In this document: positions 19,435 through 27,727 of the stretch, piece after piece | Layout of the letters: every line of letters begins with the position of its first letter | How positions within the stretch are numbered: position 1 is the stretch's first letter | Source of the DNA: Glutamicibacter halophytocola | GTDB taxonomy: Bacteria; Actinomycetota; Actinomycetes; Actinomycetales; Micrococcaceae | Direction of reading: 5' to 3' | DNA: 64,000 nt | Assembly: GCF_001302565.1 (NCBI RefSeq) | Contig: NZ_CP012750.1 | Coordinates: 2,170,001-2,234,000 of the forward strand | Translations under genes and position numbers: made by a program | The notes under the pieces: generated by a model | Told to the model about the DNA's origin: nothing | Databases searched by the model: none | Seen by the model: the letters and a program-made list of their open reading frames with translations, nothing else

Positions 19435-22113
19435 CTAGTGCGCGGCGTCGTGCCAGGTCCGGCCGATGCCCGGCTGGACATCCAGTGGAACCAGCAGGTC
19501 CGCGGCCTGGCCCATTTCGCGGGTCACCAATTCCTGCACCTGCTCCAGTTCACCGGCGGCAACTTCCAGAATCAATTCGTCATGGACCTGCAACAGCATC
19601 CGCGACTTGAACTGTCCCGCAGCCAGCCCCTCGGCAATCTTGAGCATGGCCACCTTGACCAGATCCGCCGCAGAGCCCTGGATCGGGGCGTTCAATGCGG
19701 CACGCTCGGCAATATCGCGAAGCCGGCGATCCGAGCTGTTCAGCTCCGGCAGGTAGCGGCGGCGTCCGAAGATCGTCTCGGTGTAGCCGTCCTTGCGCGC
19801 CTGGTCCACCACCGAGCGCAGGTAGGTGCGCACGGCGCCGAAGCGGTCGAAGTAGTCCTTCATCAGCTTGCGGGCTTCGTCAACACCGATCTTCAGCTGC
19901 TTCGACAGGCCAAAGCTGCTCAGGCCATAGGCCAAGCCATAGCTCATCGCCTTCACCTTGGAACGCATTTCCGAGGTGACTTCTTCCGGCGCCACGTTGA
20001 ACACGCGCGAGCCGACGTAGCGGTGCAGGTCCTCGCCGTTCTGGTAGGCCTCGATCAGGCCCTCGTCTTCGGACAGGTGCGCCATGATGCGCATTTCGAT
20101 CTGCGAGTAGTCAACGGTCAGCAGGCTCTCGTAGCCCTCGCCCACCATGAACACGTCGCGGATCCGCCGGCCTTCTTCCGAACGCACCGGGATGTTCTGC
20201 AGGTTCGGGTTCAGGCTCGAAAGCCGGCCGGTGGCCGCCACGGTCTGCGCATAGGTCGTGTGGATGCGGCCGTCGCCGTGGGTTGCCTTGAGCAAGCCGT
20301 CGACGGTTTGGCGCAGCTTGATCGCATCCCGGTAGGCCATCAGCGCCACCAGGAAGGGGTGCCCGGTTTTGACCAGGAGATCTTGAAGTGATTCGGCATC
20401 GGTGGTGAAGCCGGTCTTGATCTTCTTGGTGCGCGGCAGATCCAGTTCCTCGAACAATACGACCTGCAGCTGCTTGGGGCTTGAAAGATTCACCTCGTGG
20501 CCGATCGCGGCGAACGCATCGTTGGTCGCCTGATCCACCTGGGTGGTGAAATGCGCGCGCAACTCATTCAGCCGGTCCACGTCCACTGCCACGCCGGCGC
20601 GTTCCATCTCGAAGAGCACCGGAATCAGCGGCAGCTCCATTTCCGCCGCCAGCACATCCGCGTGCTTTTCGGCCAGCTTGGTGGCCAGATAGGCGGAGAG
20701 GTCATGAATCGCCTGCGCCTGGGCCAAGGCCGGTTCGGCAAGGTCCGAGGTGAGCCCCAGGTCCAGTTCGCCCTTTTTCGCTTCATGCACCGGCACCGCG
20801 TACTTCAGGTGGTACTGCACCACATCCACCAGATCGTGGCTTCGGCGATCCGGCTGGATCAGGTAGGCGCTAATCAGCGTGTCGTCCCGGATGCCGGCAA
20901 CTTCCAGACCGCGTTCGATCAGCAGGTGCATGGCCGCTTTGGCGTCGTGGAAGATCTTCGGAGCGTTCTCATCGGCCAGGAACTGCGCCAGCACGCCTTC
21001 TGCGGCTTCATCCAGCTGAGCCAAGTCCAGCCAAGCGGCCTGGTCACCGCGGTAGAGCGCAAGCCCCACTGCTTCCCCATCAACCACCGCCGGCTGCAGG
21101 GCGATTGGTGCACCCTTGCCGGCGTCGATGAAGCCACGCAGGCCTTCGGCATTGTCGGTGACCACCCGGGTGAAGGCCGCAACCTCCGGCGCGACCTCTT
21201 CTTCCTGGGCAGCGAAGAGGTCAAAAAGCCGCTTGCGCAGGGTATTGAATTCCAGCGCGTCGAACAGGTTCTCGATCTCTTCGCGGTTCGGCGCCGACAG
21301 TTCCATCTCTTCCAGGGTCACGGGAAGATCCAGATCGTGCTTGAGCTGGTTCAGGCGGCGGTTGCGCGTCACGTTGTCCACATGCTCGCGCAGCGACTCG
21401 CCCACCTTGCCCTTGATCGCATCAATGTTCTCCAGGATGCCGGCCAGATCGCCATACTGGTTGATCCATTTGGCTGCCGTCTTCGGGCCAACCCCCGGCA
21501 CGCCGGGCAGGTTGTCGGCGGTTTCGCCTACCAGCGCGGCAAGGTCCGAGTAGCGTTCGGGGCGAACGAAATATTTCGCTTCCACGGCGGCGGCGTCCAT
21601 CGGCGGAATGTCGCTGATGCCCTTCTTCGGGTACAGCACCAGGGTCTTTTCGGTGATCAGCTGGAAGGCGTCTCGGTCTCCTGACACCACCAGCACATCG
21701 AATCCGGCGTCTTCGCCCTTGGTAGCCAGCGTGGCAAGGATGTCGTCAGCTTCGAAGCTTTCCAGGGTGATCGACGGAATATTCATCGCCTTCATCACTT
21801 CCTGGATGAGGTCGATCTGCCCGTAGAACTCTTCGGGGGTCTTATTCCGGCCACCCTTGTATTCGGTGTACTCCAACGAGCGGAAGGTCGGGGTATCCAA
21901 GTCGAAGGCCACGGCAACGTGCGTAGGCTTCTGCTGCCGGATCATCGTCAGCAGCATCGACACGAATCCGTGCACCGCGTTGGTGTGCTGTCCGGTGCTT
22001 GTTGCGAAGTTCTCCGCGGGCAGCGCGTAGAACGCGCGGAACGCCATGGAATGTCCGTCAATAATCAGCAGTCTTTTGTCCGACGAGGGTGTCAGTTTGG
22101 TAGTTTCGCTCAC
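19435..22113 (-). CDS. polA: DNA polymerase I
   Basis: About 892 residues. The 5'-nuclease domain starts RLLIIDGHSMAFRAFYALP and includes ADDILATLA, SGDRDAFQL and GVPGVGPKTAAKW. The middle 3'-5' exonuclease-like domain (about 310-490) has no recognisable Asp/Glu catalytic motifs, so proofreading is probably absent, as in other actinobacterial Pol I. The polymerase part has motif A VDYSQIEMRIMAHLSED, motif B KAMSYGLAYGLSSFGL and motif C QVHDELILEV. Motif B has Tyr where E. coli has Phe762. The GTG at 22113 is preferred; an ATG at 22134 would overlap the divergent thioesterase start. Confidence 0.97.
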   Translation of the reverse strand: MSETTKLTPSSDKRLLIIDGHSMAFRAFYALPAENFATSTGQHTNAVHGFVSMLLTMIRQQKPTHVAVAFDLDTPTFRSLEYTEYKGGRNKTPEEFYGQIDLIQEVMKAMNIPSITLESFEADDILATLATKGEDAGFDVLVVSGDRDAFQLITEKTLVLYPKKGISDIPPMDAAAVEAKYFVRPERYSDLAALVGETADNLPGVPGVGPKTAAKWINQYGDLAGILENIDAIKGKVGESLREHVDNVTRNRRLNQLKHDLDLPVTLEEMELSAPNREEIENLFDALEFNTLRKRLFDLFAAQEEEVAPEVAAFTRVVTDNAEGLRGFIDAGKGAPIALQPAVVDGEAVGLALYRGDQAAWLDLAQLDEAAEGVLAQFLADENAPKIFHDAKAAMHLLIERGLEVAGIRDDTLISAYLIQPDRRSHDLVDVVQYHLKYAVPVHEAKKGELDLGLTSDLAEPALAQAQAIHDLSAYLATKLAEKHADVLAAEMELPLIPVLFEMERAGVAVDVDRLNELRAHFTTQVDQATNDAFAAIGHEVNLSSPKQLQVVLFEELDLPRTKKIKTGFTTDAESLQDLLVKTGHPFLVALMAYRDAIKLRQTVDGLLKATHGDGRIHTTYAQTVAATGRLSSLNPNLQNIPVRSEEGRRIRDVFMVGEGYESLLTVDYSQIEMRIMAHLSEDEGLIEAYQNGEDLHRYVGSRVFNVAPEEVTSEMRSKVKAMSYGLAYGLSSFGLSKQLKIGVDEARKLMKDYFDRFGAVRTYLRSVVDQARKDGYTETIFGRRRYLPELNSSDRRLRDIAERAALNAPIQGSAADLVKVAMLKIAEGLAAGQFKSRMLLQVHDELILEVAAGELEQVQELVTREMGQAADLLVPLDVQPGIGRTWHDAAH

Positions 22114-22132
22114 ACCTGAAAGCCTAGTGGCC

Positions 22133-22618
22133 ATGAACGAGAATTTCACTCCGCAACCCACGCAATCTTCGGCACATCCCTTCGCCGACCAGCTGGCCCG
22201 GCACGGAGTTCCGGAATCCATCTGGCCCTATCTCACCCACAATGGCGTCGGCGAACTCGTTGAGAAATTGCAGATCGTCTTCACCGAGTTCAGCCCTCAA
22301 AGGCTGAGCGCCACCATGCCGGTGGCCGGAAACACGCAGGTCTACGGGATCCTGCACGGCGGGGCCTCGGCAGCACTGGCGGAAACGCTCGGCTCGATGG
22401 CCGCGGCGCTGCATGGGGCCGGAACCTCCCAGCCGGTGGGCGTTGATCTGAACATCACTCATCACAAGGCGGGGCGCTCCGGGGTGGTCACGGCCCAGTG
22501 CACGCCGGTGCATTTAGGCGCGCGCAGCACATGCCATGAGATCATCATCAGCAACGATGCGGGCCAGCGGATCGCCACGGCGCGCATCACCAACATGCTC
22601 TTGCCGCTCGACCGCTAA
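22133..22618 (+). CDS. PaaI-type hotdog-fold thioesterase
   Basis: A 161-residue hotdog thioesterase. The family signature is GNTQVYGILHGGASAALAET, with GxxHGG and the catalytic acid in ALAET, then GVDLNITHHKAG, a typical PaaI segment. Such enzymes hydrolyse acyl-CoA esters; the phenylacetyl and 1,4-dihydroxy-2-naphthoyl branches cannot be told apart here. The frame is open from 22046 but the ATG at 22133 is chosen because the earlier part lies inside polA. It is divergent from polA with at most 19 bases between the starts. Confidence 0.9.
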   Translation: MNENFTPQPTQSSAHPFADQLARHGVPESIWPYLTHNGVGELVEKLQIVFTEFSPQRLSATMPVAGNTQVYGILHGGASAALAETLGSMAAALHGAGTSQPVGVDLNITHHKAGRSGVVTAQCTPVHLGARSTCHEIIISNDAGQRIATARITNMLLPLDR

Positions 22619-22638
22619 TTGCCGAGCCAGCCGGGCCG

Positions 22639-23184
22639 CTAGTCGACCGAGTAGCGGGACAGGAAGATGTCGCCACCCAGATCGGTGACGCTCAGCGACG
22701 AGAGCTGGGTGCTGATGCCGCGCCCGAAAATGCTGGTCCCTTCCCCGAGCACCACCGGCACGGTCACCACGATCAGTTCATCGAGAATTTTCGCTTCGAC
22801 GAAACCGCCGGCCACATCCGCCCCGCCGACGATCCACACGTCACCGGCGCCAGCGCTGCGCGCAATATCCCGGCTCCAGAAGCCGAATTCGCCACGAATG
22901 AAGGTCAGATCGGTATCGGGAAGGGTCGGCAGTTCGTGGTGGGTGAAGACCCAAACAGGCTTATCCCCGAACTTCCACTCCATCCGGCCCTCGGCGACTT
23001 CGCGGGCGATATCGGCGTAGGTTTTCCCGCCGATCACGACCGCGCCGACGCTTTCGAAGAACTGGTCAAAATGCTTTTTCACACCCGGTTGCTGGGCGAA
23101 CGTGGTGAACCAGTGCGCATCTTTGCTGCCATCTGCGATAAAACCATCAACGGAGGCACCCACGTAGTACTTGAAGCTTGTCAT
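22639..23184 (-). CDS. Dihydrofolate reductase-like (RibD C-terminal domain) family protein
   Basis: A 181-residue protein of the YyaP/YwjB type with a RibD-C/DHFR fold. It starts TSFKYYVGASVDGFIAD, where S-V-D-G-F-I is the usual start of the family, followed by VVIGGKTYADIAREV and DVWIVGGADVAGGFVEA, the NADPH-binding V-x-G-G segment, and later VPVVLGEGTSIFG. It would reduce a small molecule with NADPH, but its substrate is unknown; sequence does not support a true folate or riboflavin role. It lies convergent with the thioesterase and is not coupled to the rib operon in this window. Confidence 0.9.
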   Translation of the reverse strand: MTSFKYYVGASVDGFIADGSKDAHWFTTFAQQPGVKKHFDQFFESVGAVVIGGKTYADIAREVAEGRMEWKFGDKPVWVFTHHELPTLPDTDLTFIRGEFGFWSRDIARSAGAGDVWIVGGADVAGGFVEAKILDELIVVTVPVVLGEGTSIFGRGISTQLSSLSVTDLGGDIFLSRYSVD

Positions 23185-23243
23185 GGCTCCAGTCTAGGGG
23201 TGCCTCCGTTGAAGGCAATATCAAGTTGTTCTTACCAGCCGAA

Positions 23244-23259
23244 CGCCCGAAAGCGGGCG
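23244..23259 (-). terminator. Possible hairpin downstream of pit operon
   Basis: CGCCCG AAAG CGGGCG forms a 6-bp stem with a small loop just past the small membrane protein stop on the minus strand. The T-rich tail is weak (TTCGGC), so this is tentative. Confidence 0.35.
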
Positions 23260-23272
23260 ACCGGTTTTTGCG

Positions 23273-23521
23273 CTAGTGGCTTGAGGAGAAACCCAGAATG
23301 GCTTCGCTCAGCTGCGGCACGATCAGCACGACGCCGAAGGCGACGATCAGGCCGGCAACAACGAAGCAGGCGTACGCTGCGCTCTTGCTCAGGCTCGTGC
23401 TCCGACCTTCGTCCTTGGCCACGGCCAAAAGGCGCACCCCGAACGAATATGCGGCGACAATCAGCATTGCCGAAATCCACGTGACAACGGCAACGATCCC
23501 AAAGGAGGCCCAGTCGATCAT
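23273..23521 (-). CDS. Small membrane protein coupled to the phosphate transporter
   Basis: An 82-residue protein with two hydrophobic segments (about residues 6-27 and 46-70), starting MIDWASFGIVAVVTWISAML and ending LSEAILGFSSSH. Its ATG overlaps the transporter stop (ATGA at 23521-23518), so it is translationally coupled and probably acts with it. I do not know the family; it may be a small regulatory partner of the phosphate permease. Confidence 0.75.
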   Translation of the reverse strand: MIDWASFGIVAVVTWISAMLIVAAYSFGVRLLAVAKDEGRSTSLSKSAAYACFVVAGLIVAFGVVLIVPQLSEAILGFSSSH

Positions 23522-24750
23522 GAGTTATCAGCTTCCTTCTGCACTGCAGCAAGCTTTGCCTGCTGCGCTTCGGCTTTGGCCTTGGCACGACGCTGCTTCT
23601 TGGTCAAGATGTTCACCGCTGCGCCGGAGTTGTCAATGTCGGACATGGTCGTCTCGGCACCGTGAGGCTGCTTGCGGGACACGAACCAGATGGTCAGCAT
23701 TGCCGCCAGGCCCAGGATCGCGACGATCACCACGCCCGGGGTGCCCAGATGGGTGATCCATGCGGCCAGGCCGCCGACGATCGCTGCAGCCGGCAAGGTG
23801 AAGAGCCAGCCAAGGGCAATGCGCCCGGCAGTCCCCCAGCGAACCTCGCCGCCCTTGCGGCCCAATCCGGAACCGATGACAGAACCGGAAGCCACCTGGG
23901 TGGTCGATAATGCGAAGCCCAGGTGCGAGGAAGCCAAGATGGCTGAAGCGGTGGAAACCTCCGCGGCGAAACCCTGTGCAGGCTTCACATCGGTCAAGCC
24001 CGAACCCATGGTCTGGATGATGCGCCAGCCACCGGTGTAAGTACCCAGGGCGATCGCAAAAGCACAAGCGGCCACAACCCACAGGTGCACGCCGGAGTCG
24101 GATTCTTGCAGCCCCGAGGCAACCAAGGTCAGGGTGATGATGCCCATGGTCTTCTGCGCATCGTTGGTACCGTGCGAGAGTGCCACCAGCGAGGAGGAGA
24201 AAATCTGTCCGTAGCGGAAGCCGCCGCGCTTAGGCGAGGCGCCGCTTTGCCGCTTGGTGATGGCGTAGGCCAGCTTGGTGCATAGGTAGGCGGAGACGCC
24301 AGCGATAATCGGCGCGCAAATGGCCGGGAGCAAGACCTTGGAGAGCAGCACGCCGTAGTTCACTGAAGCCAGGCCGGCACCGACAATAGCTGCACCGACC
24401 AGGCCTCCGAACAGTGCGTGGGAGGAGCTCGATGGCAGGCCCAGCAGCCAGGTCAGAAGATTCCAGATCACCGCGCCCATCAGGCCCGCGAAGATCATGG
24501 CCGGGCCGATGGCCACGCCGGTGGTGGGGTCTTCGTTGATGATGCCGCCAGAGATGGTCTTTGCTACCTCGGTGGAGAGGAAAGCGCCGACCAGATTCAA
24601 AATTGCGGCGAGGGCAACTGCCTTCTTGGGGGAAATTGCACCGGTTGCGATCGGGGTGGCCATCGCATTGGCCGTGTCATGAAAACCGTTGGTGAAGTCG
24701 AAAAACAACGCCAAGGCGATGACCAGGACGACGATTAGCGTCAAATCCAT
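23518..24750 (-). CDS. pitA: Inorganic phosphate transporter, PiT family
   Basis: A 410-residue PiT (SLC20-like) transporter with the two repeated signatures: DFTNGFHDTANAMATPIATG near the N terminus and LSHGTNDAQKTMGIITL in the middle (G-x-N-D-x-x-x). About ten transmembrane helices surround a short basic loop (YAITKRQSGASPKRGGFR). PiT proteins take up metal-phosphate or phosphate with protons or sodium at low affinity. A Lys/Ala-rich cytosolic tail ends the protein. The small membrane protein follows with a 4-base overlap. No Pho box is evident to me in the 304-base upstream gap. Confidence 0.93.
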   Translation of the reverse strand: MDLTLIVVLVIALALFFDFTNGFHDTANAMATPIATGAISPKKAVALAAILNLVGAFLSTEVAKTISGGIINEDPTTGVAIGPAMIFAGLMGAVIWNLLTWLLGLPSSSSHALFGGLVGAAIVGAGLASVNYGVLLSKVLLPAICAPIIAGVSAYLCTKLAYAITKRQSGASPKRGGFRYGQIFSSSLVALSHGTNDAQKTMGIITLTLVASGLQESDSGVHLWVVAACAFAIALGTYTGGWRIIQTMGSGLTDVKPAQGFAAEVSTASAILASSHLGFALSTTQVASGSVIGSGLGRKGGEVRWGTAGRIALGWLFTLPAAAIVGGLAAWITHLGTPGVVIVAILGLAAMLTIWFVSRKQPHGAETTMSDIDNSGAAVNILTKKQRRAKAKAEAQQAKLAAVQKEADNS

Positions 24751-25054
24751 TTAGTACCAGCCTGAAGGGTCGAACGGCAAGGGAAAGTGTGCGGGCTTCG
24801 AATTAAGATCCCCTGCGAAAATCAGTGTGGTGCAGGACTTGGTTCCAAGCGCAGTTTCAATCTTAGGCGTACTGGGCTGTTCGTCAATCCAGGCAGTCAA
24901 CCAGCATCTGGCAAAATTTGGATTAACTTTGAACATCACAGCAGGGCCTGCAGCCCTGTGACCGCTGCGCCACATTGGGGTGACATGGAAAATGTGCGTC
25001 AAAACATAGGGTGTCATAACGCACATCTTCAGCAGCGGCACGAGCCGTTGTTGC
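24751..25054. other. Intergenic region between pit and the ANTAR regulator
   Basis: No credible gene is seen in these 304 bases. It must hold the pit promoter. A short dyad CAGGGC CTGCA GCCCTG at 24942-24958 could end the upstream ANTAR gene, but it lacks a T-tract. A 96-residue frame on the minus strand (24751-25041) has no start signal or family likeness. Confidence 0.5.
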
Positions 25055-25672
25055 CTACTTGACCTGATCGACCACGGTTTCGGCTACCTGTCGCATGCTC
25101 AGGCGGCGGTCCATGGAGGTCTTCTGGATCCAGCGGAACGCTTCTGGCTCGGTCAGCCCCATCTTCGTGATCAACAGGCTCTTGGCACGATCAACCAGCT
25201 TGCGGGTTTCGAACTGCTCAGCCAGGTTGCTGACTTCTTCTTCCAGGGCACGCAGCTCGTCATTGCGCGAGATGGCGATCTCGATGGCCGGAGTCAGATC
25301 GCCCGGGGTGAAAGGCTTCACCACGTAGGCCATGGCGCCGGCTTCGCGGGCACGTTCCACCAGTTCCTTCTGGCTGAACGCGGTCAGCAGCACCACCGGG
25401 GCAATGCGCTCCTTGACGATCGCCTCGGCAGCGGTAATGCCATCCATCACCGGCATCTTCACGTCCATGAGCACCAAATCCGGCTTGAGCTCGCGGGCCT
25501 TGTCCAAAGCGGCTTGCCCGTTATCGGCCTCGGCGACAACTTCATAGCCTTCGGATCGCAGGATTTCGACAATATCCAGTCGGATCAGGGTTTCATCTTC
25601 GGCAACGAGAACACGACGCGGGGTGGACTGCACCTCGGATGGAATTCGGGTGATTTCGGGTAGTTCGCTCAT
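25055..25672 (-). CDS. pdtaR: Response regulator with C-terminal ANTAR RNA-binding domain (PdtaR type)
   Basis: A 205-residue two-component regulator. The receiver domain (about residues 18-135) begins RRVLVAEDETLIRLDIVEIL, with LVLMDVKMPVMDG (phospho-acceptor Asp in LMDV) and YVVKPFTPGDL (conserved Lys-Pro). The C-terminal ANTAR domain (about 145-200) reads ETRKLVDRAKSLLITKMGLT, then EPEAFRWIQKTSMDRRLSMR. ANTAR domains bind paired hexaloop RNA hairpins and block terminators. In mycobacteria PdtaR works with the sensor kinase PdtaS; no kinase is next to it here. Its RNA targets in this genome cannot be seen from the window. Confidence 0.92.
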   Translation of the reverse strand: MSELPEITRIPSEVQSTPRRVLVAEDETLIRLDIVEILRSEGYEVVAEADNGQAALDKARELKPDLVLMDVKMPVMDGITAAEAIVKERIAPVVLLTAFSQKELVERAREAGAMAYVVKPFTPGDLTPAIEIAISRNDELRALEEEVSNLAEQFETRKLVDRAKSLLITKMGLTEPEAFRWIQKTSMDRRLSMRQVAETVVDQVK

Positions 25673-25860
25673 TGGCGTCTTCCTCCATGGTCAAAAATCC
25701 TGTCCGTGCGAGGGACAGCAAATAGATGGTTTCCGATAGCGAAGCCACGTTGCCTCGGTTTCACATACAAGCCTACTTGCATGTACTCTGGTTCAGGCGA
25801 AGACGCGAGGATCCTGATTAGGAATTCTGGAAAACCTCTAGTAAAGTAGTCAAAGTGCCA

Positions 25861-25942
25861 GCCCAAGTGGCGGAATCGGTAGACGCGCCGCACTCAAAAT
25901 GCGGTATCGAAAGATGTGTGGGTTCGAGTCCCACCTTGGGCA
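25861..25942 (+). tRNA. tRNA-Leu (anticodon CAA)
   Basis: A cloverleaf with acceptor GCCCAAG pairing CTTGGGC (25935-25941), discriminator A and no encoded CCA. The anticodon stem CCGCA/TGCGG surrounds the loop CTCAAAA, so the anticodon is CAA. A long class II variable arm with a GAAA loop lies after it, as required for Leu, and the T arm is GTGGG TTCGAGT CCCAC. Confidence 0.95.
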
Positions 25943-25952
25943 CAGCGAAGCA

Positions 25953-25993
25953 GCCGCTGGACCGGAGATTTTCTCCGGTCCAGCGGTTTTTTT
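25953..25993 (+). terminator. Terminator of tRNA-Leu
   Basis: CCGCTGGACCGGAGA pairs with TCTCCGGTCCAGCGG over about 15 bases around a TTT loop, followed by a run of T residues. Strong Rho-independent form. Confidence 0.92.
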
Positions 25994-26056
25994 GCGCCCA
26001 AAATCGATGCGGCTGTGACCGAGTCCACACCAGTGGATTTCAGTCCCAGCCAAGCA

Positions 26057-26104
26057 AAAAGTTCCGCTGCCCGATGCCATATGGCGTCGGGCAGCGGAAC
26101 TTTT
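26057..26104. terminator. Bidirectional terminator after pyk
   Basis: AAAAGTTCCGCTGCCCGATG is mirrored by its complement on the far side of a central CCATATGG, giving a long stem. The minus strand (pyk) sees a T-rich tail, and the plus strand TTTT follows, so it can stop transcription from both sides. Confidence 0.85.
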
Positions 26105-26129
26105 AAGGTCTCAGCGTAAAAAGCTGCTG

Positions 26130-27641
26130 CTACAGGGACTCAGGAGTTGAAACATTCTCCGCTGCCCATGGGCCAACCTTCTCGCGGGCTGGCATTGGCT
26201 TGCCGTCAACCAGCTGGCCTGCATCGGCCAGATCGCCGATCTTGTGCACGCGAAGCGAGTTGGTGGAGCCTGCCTGCCCTGGAGGGGAACCGGCGGCAAT
26301 GCAGACCAGGTCGTTGATCTCAGCCAAGCCCTCGGAGAGCAGCGCCTCGTCCACCTGGGCGGTCATCTTGTCGGTATGGTCCGCGTAAGCCACCAGGCGA
26401 GCCTGGATGCCCCACATCAGGGTCATGATGTTGTAGGTCTGCTGCAGCGGGGTGAACGCCAGCACAGGCTTCTTCGGGCGCAAGCGCGAGAGGCGGCGTG
26501 CCGAGTCGCCGGACTGGGTGAAGGCCACAATGTACTTCGCATCGAGCTGATCCGAGATCTCCACAGCGGCACGGGTGATGGCACCGCCGCGGGTCTTGGG
26601 CTTGGAGCCCAGGCGCGGGATGCGATCCAGGCCGTGCTCTTCGGTGGAAGAGATGATGCGGGACATGGTTTCCACGGTTTCCACCGGGTAGGCGCCAACC
26701 GAGGTCTCCCCCGACAGCATGACTGCGTCCGCGCCATCGAGAACTGCGTTGGCGCAGTCCGAAGCTTCGGCGCGGGTCGGAGTTGGCGACTCGATCATCG
26801 ATTCGAGCACCTGGGTGGCAACGATGACCGGCTTGGCCCAGCGGCGTGCGAGCTCAACAGCGCGCTTCTGCACCACGGGAACCTCTTCCAGCGGCAATTC
26901 CACGCCGAGGTCGCCACGGGCCACCATGATGGCGTCGAACGCGTTGATGATCTCTTCCAGCGCTGCCACGGCCTGCGGCTTCTCGATCTTGGCGATCACC
27001 GGTACGCGGCGGCCTTCTTCGTCCATGATTTCGTGCACGCGCGAAATGTCTTCTGCGTTGCGCACGAAGGACAGAGCGACCATGTCGACGCCGGCACGCA
27101 GTGCCCAACGCAGGTCGTCCTCGTCCTTTTCGCTCAATGCGGGTACGTTCACTGCGACGCCCGGCAGGTTGATGCCCTTGTTATTGGACACTTCGCCGCC
27201 GACGATGACCTCCGAGCGCACCGAGGTCGCGTCAACCTCAACAGCCTTGAGCTTGACCTTGCCGTCGTTGACCAGCAGGAAATCCCCTGGCTTCACATCT
27301 TCTGGGAGGCCCTTGAAAGTGGTCGAGCACAGGTTTCGGGTGCCTTCCACATCATCAATGGTGATGGTGAATTCCTCGCCAGCTTCGAGGATGTACTTCG
27401 CGTTGTCCTTGAAGCGGCCCAAACGGATCTTCGGGCCCTGCAGGTCGGCGAAGATGCCGACCGCACGGCCGATCTCCGCTGCCGCGTTGCGCACGTTCGC
27501 CAGCGATTGCGCGTGCATGGAGTGGTCTCCATGGCTCATGTTCAAGCGTGCTACATCCACGCCTGCTTTTAGTACCGCTACAGTGTTTTCATAGCTCGCC
27601 AGGGCTGGACCCCAGGTTGCCACAATCTTTGCGCGTCTCAT
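26130..27641 (-). CDS. pyk: Pyruvate kinase
   Basis: A 503-residue pyruvate kinase, turning phosphoenolpyruvate and ADP into pyruvate and ATP. It shows the N-terminal RRAKIVATWGPALAS (family TKIVxTxGP; here W replaces the usual I), NMSHGDH, PVIAKIEKPQAV (catalytic Lys region), MVARGDLGVELPLEEVP and the PTRAEASDCANAVLDGADAV segment that includes the E-x-SDVANAV potassium/metal motif. The C-terminal domain (about 350-480) is the allosteric site. The frame is open to 27731, but ATG at 27641 matches the family start. A second pyk is not present in the window. Confidence 0.97.
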   Translation of the reverse strand: MRRAKIVATWGPALASYENTVAVLKAGVDVARLNMSHGDHSMHAQSLANVRNAAAEIGRAVGIFADLQGPKIRLGRFKDNAKYILEAGEEFTITIDDVEGTRNLCSTTFKGLPEDVKPGDFLLVNDGKVKLKAVEVDATSVRSEVIVGGEVSNNKGINLPGVAVNVPALSEKDEDDLRWALRAGVDMVALSFVRNAEDISRVHEIMDEEGRRVPVIAKIEKPQAVAALEEIINAFDAIMVARGDLGVELPLEEVPVVQKRAVELARRWAKPVIVATQVLESMIESPTPTRAEASDCANAVLDGADAVMLSGETSVGAYPVETVETMSRIISSTEEHGLDRIPRLGSKPKTRGGAITRAAVEISDQLDAKYIVAFTQSGDSARRLSRLRPKKPVLAFTPLQQTYNIMTLMWGIQARLVAYADHTDKMTAQVDEALLSEGLAEINDLVCIAAGSPPGQAGSTNSLRVHKIGDLADAGQLVDGKPMPAREKVGPWAAENVSTPESL

Positions 27642-27727
27642 TCCGTCAGCCAAATGCCTTTCATGTTCACATAGGCAAAATGCGGCCCACCCGGATATCG
27701 GGTGCGCCGCATTCAAGCCTATGACAC

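Noticed and set aside
24751..25041. 96-codon minus-strand frame between pit and the ANTAR gene
   Set aside because: No start signal and no conserved pattern; it occupies the probable pit promoter region.
25861..25993. tRNA-Leu as an integration (att) site
   Set aside because: No integrase, no duplicated tRNA 3' end and no island follow it; a normal terminator comes next.
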